Below the pieces are notes generated by a model. The model was given only the letters and a program-made list of their open reading frames with translations. It was not told the DNA's origin and searched no databases. Below, piece after piece: positions 5,924 through 6,893 of a stretch of DNA of 6,893 nt. The position numbers were made by a program, and so were the translations under genes. Position 1 is the stretch's first letter; every line of letters begins with the position of its first letter. Source of the stretch: Candidatus Zipacnadia bacterium (GTDB lineage Bacteria > Armatimonadota > Zipacnadia > Zipacnadales > UBA5352); NCBI GenBank assembly GCA_029820915.1, contig JALGUI010000135.1:1-6893 (forward strand), read 5' to 3'.

Positions 5924-6001
5924 GGGCGACCCGCCAACGAGGGCGTTGGCGGCACACGGCAAGGGCGACCCGCCAACGAGGGCGTTGGCGGCACACGGCA
6001 T
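5924..6001 (-). repeat. REP-like palindromic element, tandem copies C and D
   Basis: Two head-to-tail units of 39 bp (5924-5962 and 5963-6001) are identical except for the last base. Both are the reverse complement of 2763-2801. Each contains the 9-bp stem CCGCCAACG / CGTTGGCGG with a 4-base loop (AGGG on the plus strand), at 5930-5951 and 5969-5990. They lack the second hairpin and the 14-bp edge of copy A. They sit in the divergent spacer, 98 bases upstream of the membrane-protein start. Perfect identity suggests recent duplication or active spread. Short translated frames across them only mirror the repeat. Confidence 0.85.
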
Positions 6002-6082
6002 GGTTGCGAGCCAAGGAGGGATTCGCCCGGTGGATGGCGGATAGATAGGCCTGCACCGGGGGCGAGACGCGCCGGAAGGGCT

Positions 6083-6087
6083 GAGGG
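6083..6087 (+). promoter_or_regulatory. Probable ribosome binding site for the GTG start at 6099
   Basis: GAGGG lies 11 bases before GTG 6099, slightly long but acceptable. The alternative GTG 6144 has no Shine-Dalgarno, and no in-frame ATG exists between the upstream stop (6042-6044) and the first membrane helix. Confidence 0.5.
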
Positions 6088-6098
6088 CCGTAGACGCG

Positions 6099-6893
6099 GT
6101 GCCAGCTCGCGCGCAGGTTGCCGACAGGCCGCAGACCGATGCCGTGGCGAGCGGCATCACCGGGCGGGCGGTGGCGATCGCCCTGGTGCTGGTGGTTGGC
6201 TTCACGGTCGCCGGCTGCTTCTCGGTGCTGCTGCGCTACGAGATCATCGGCACGGGCTACCTGCCGCGCGGCGGCGTGGCGCTGCTGCTCGCACTCATCG
6301 CCGGCAACGCGGCGCTACGCGGCATCTCCTGGCTGAAGATCCGCCCGCTGTCGGCGCAGGAGCTGTGGCTGATCTTCCTGCTGCTGATGATCGTGGGGGC
6401 GATCGCGGGGCAGGAGTACGCCCAGCACTTCTACCTGAAGCTCATCGGCGTCGTCTACTACGCCACGCCCGAGATCGCCCCCCCCGAGCTGTACCTGCAG
6501 GACCTGAACCCGCTGCTCGTGCCCTCCACCGACCCCGGCGGTCCCATCGCGATCTGGGCGCACGAGGGGCTGCCGCCGGGCCGGTCCATGCCGTGGCGGG
6601 CGTGGGTGACGCCGCTGCTGGTGTGGACGCCGTTCTTCCTCGCGGTCTACTGGTTCGTGCTGTGCTTCGCGGCCGTGCTCGCCCACCGCTGGGAGAACGA
6701 GGAGAAGCTGCTGTACCCGCTGGTCGAGGTGCCGATCGAGGCCGCCGAGGACGAGCCAAACCGGCTCTCGTCGATCCTGCACAGCCCGCTGTTCTGGATC
6801 GCCTTCGCCATCCCGTGTATCCACTACACGATCCAGGGCCTGGCCGGCTACTGGCCGTCGATCCCCTACCTGGACCTGGACCAGACCATGCGC
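6099..6893 (+). CDS. DUF6785-like polytopic membrane protein, N-terminal part (3' end outside window)
   Basis: The frame stays open from the stop at 6042-6044 to the window end. From GTG 6099 it gives 265 residues. Hydrophobic helices are visible at about 24-46, 56-76, 86-104, 170-195 and 230-252. Features resembling the large DUF6785/DUF6784 membrane family are the LSAQELWLIF motif after helix 2, a Pro-rich extracytoplasmic stretch with ATPE and DLNPLLVPSTDPGGP, then MPWRAWVTPLLVW before helix 4, and HRWENEEKLLYPLVEVP after it. The family is known mainly from Planctomycetota, Armatimonadota and Verrucomicrobiota-like genomes. It has about a dozen helices and no assigned function; transport has been suggested from its shape. 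It is divergent from the hydrolase gene, so co-regulation is possible. Family recall is from memory and the start is moderately supported. Confidence 0.82.
   Translation, partial: MPARAQVADRPQTDAVASGITGRAVAIALVLVVGFTVAGCFSVLLRYEIIGTGYLPRGGVALLLALIAGNAALRGISWLKIRPLSAQELWLIFLLLMIVGAIAGQEYAQHFYLKLIGVVYYATPEIAPPELYLQDLNPLLVPSTDPGGPIAIWAHEGLPPGRSMPWRAWVTPLLVWTPFFLAVYWFVLCFAAVLAHRWENEEKLLYPLVEVPIEAAEDEPNRLSSILHSPLFWIAFAIPCIHYTIQGLAGYWPSIPYLDLDQTMR

Larger units (their letters stand above)
5817..6098. other. Divergent intergenic region, 282 bp
   Basis: This spacer must carry the promoters for both the minus-strand hydrolase set and the plus-strand membrane protein. About half of it consists of palindromic structure: the hairpin 5856-5879, the dyad 5900-5914 and the tandem repeats 5924-6001. 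The remaining part, 6002-6098, contains a strong AAGGAGGG (6013-6020) that leads only to very short frames. No -35/-10 pair convincing enough to call was found on either strand. Confidence 0.65.

Noticed and set aside
5924..6001. Possible short CRISPR array
   Set aside because: The two units abut directly without unique spacers, and the third copy is 3 kb away in inverted orientation. No cas genes are seen.
5762..6205. Minus-strand frame containing a repeated CAANALVGGSP peptide
   Set aside because: The peptide repeat is simply the translation of the tandem 39-bp palindromic units, and the frame overlaps both flanking genes' starts. It is not a protein gene.

Overview
This is a GC-rich, gene-dense bacterial window with no RNA genes, CRISPR array, transposase or phage genes that I can see. 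Gene content is a putative multidrug-type ABC exporter, a small hydrolase / SDR / Gfo-Idh-MocA gene set of the kind seen in glycan or sugar-derivative catabolism, and the start of a DUF6785-like membrane protein. Together with GC-rich coding and GTG starts, this suggests a heterotrophic environmental bacterium, with Armatimonadota or the Planctomycetota/Verrucomicrobiota/Hydrogenedentota range as my best guess. That assignment is inference from gene content only and is weak.

Layout. Positions 1-2538 (+) hold the tail of one ABC ATPase, a complete second ABC ATPase and an ABC-2 permease. They overlap by 8 and 4 bases, so they form a tightly coupled operon that starts upstream of the window. 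Positions 2539-2845 are a convergent intergenic region with a degenerate 7-bp-period tract and a palindromic REP-like element. Positions 2846-5816 (-) hold, in transcription order, an alpha/beta hydrolase (5816-4797), a 152-bp gap with a second palindromic element, an SDR oxidoreductase (4644-3826) and an overlapping Gfo/Idh/MocA oxidoreductase (3835-2846). Positions 5817-6098 are a divergent intergenic region with a hairpin, a short dyad and two tandem copies of the same 39-bp palindromic repeat. From 6099 (+) a DUF6785-like polytopic membrane protein starts at a GTG codon and runs off the window end.

How the parts fit. The two ATPases and the permease would form an asymmetric ABC-2 exporter, like a split version of YbhF with its permease. 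The partner membrane-fusion protein, if any, lies upstream. The minus-strand genes look like a degradation module: an esterase-type hydrolase opens the substrate and two NAD(P)-dependent enzymes oxidise the released sugar or polyol. The DUF6785-like protein facing it might be a transporter, but that is speculation.

The most interesting signal is non-coding. A family of short palindromic elements occupies every sizeable intergenic gap: three near-identical 39-bp copies, plus a variant whose stem has changed on both sides so that pairing is kept. Two of the elements lie just downstream of stop codons in the same orientation.
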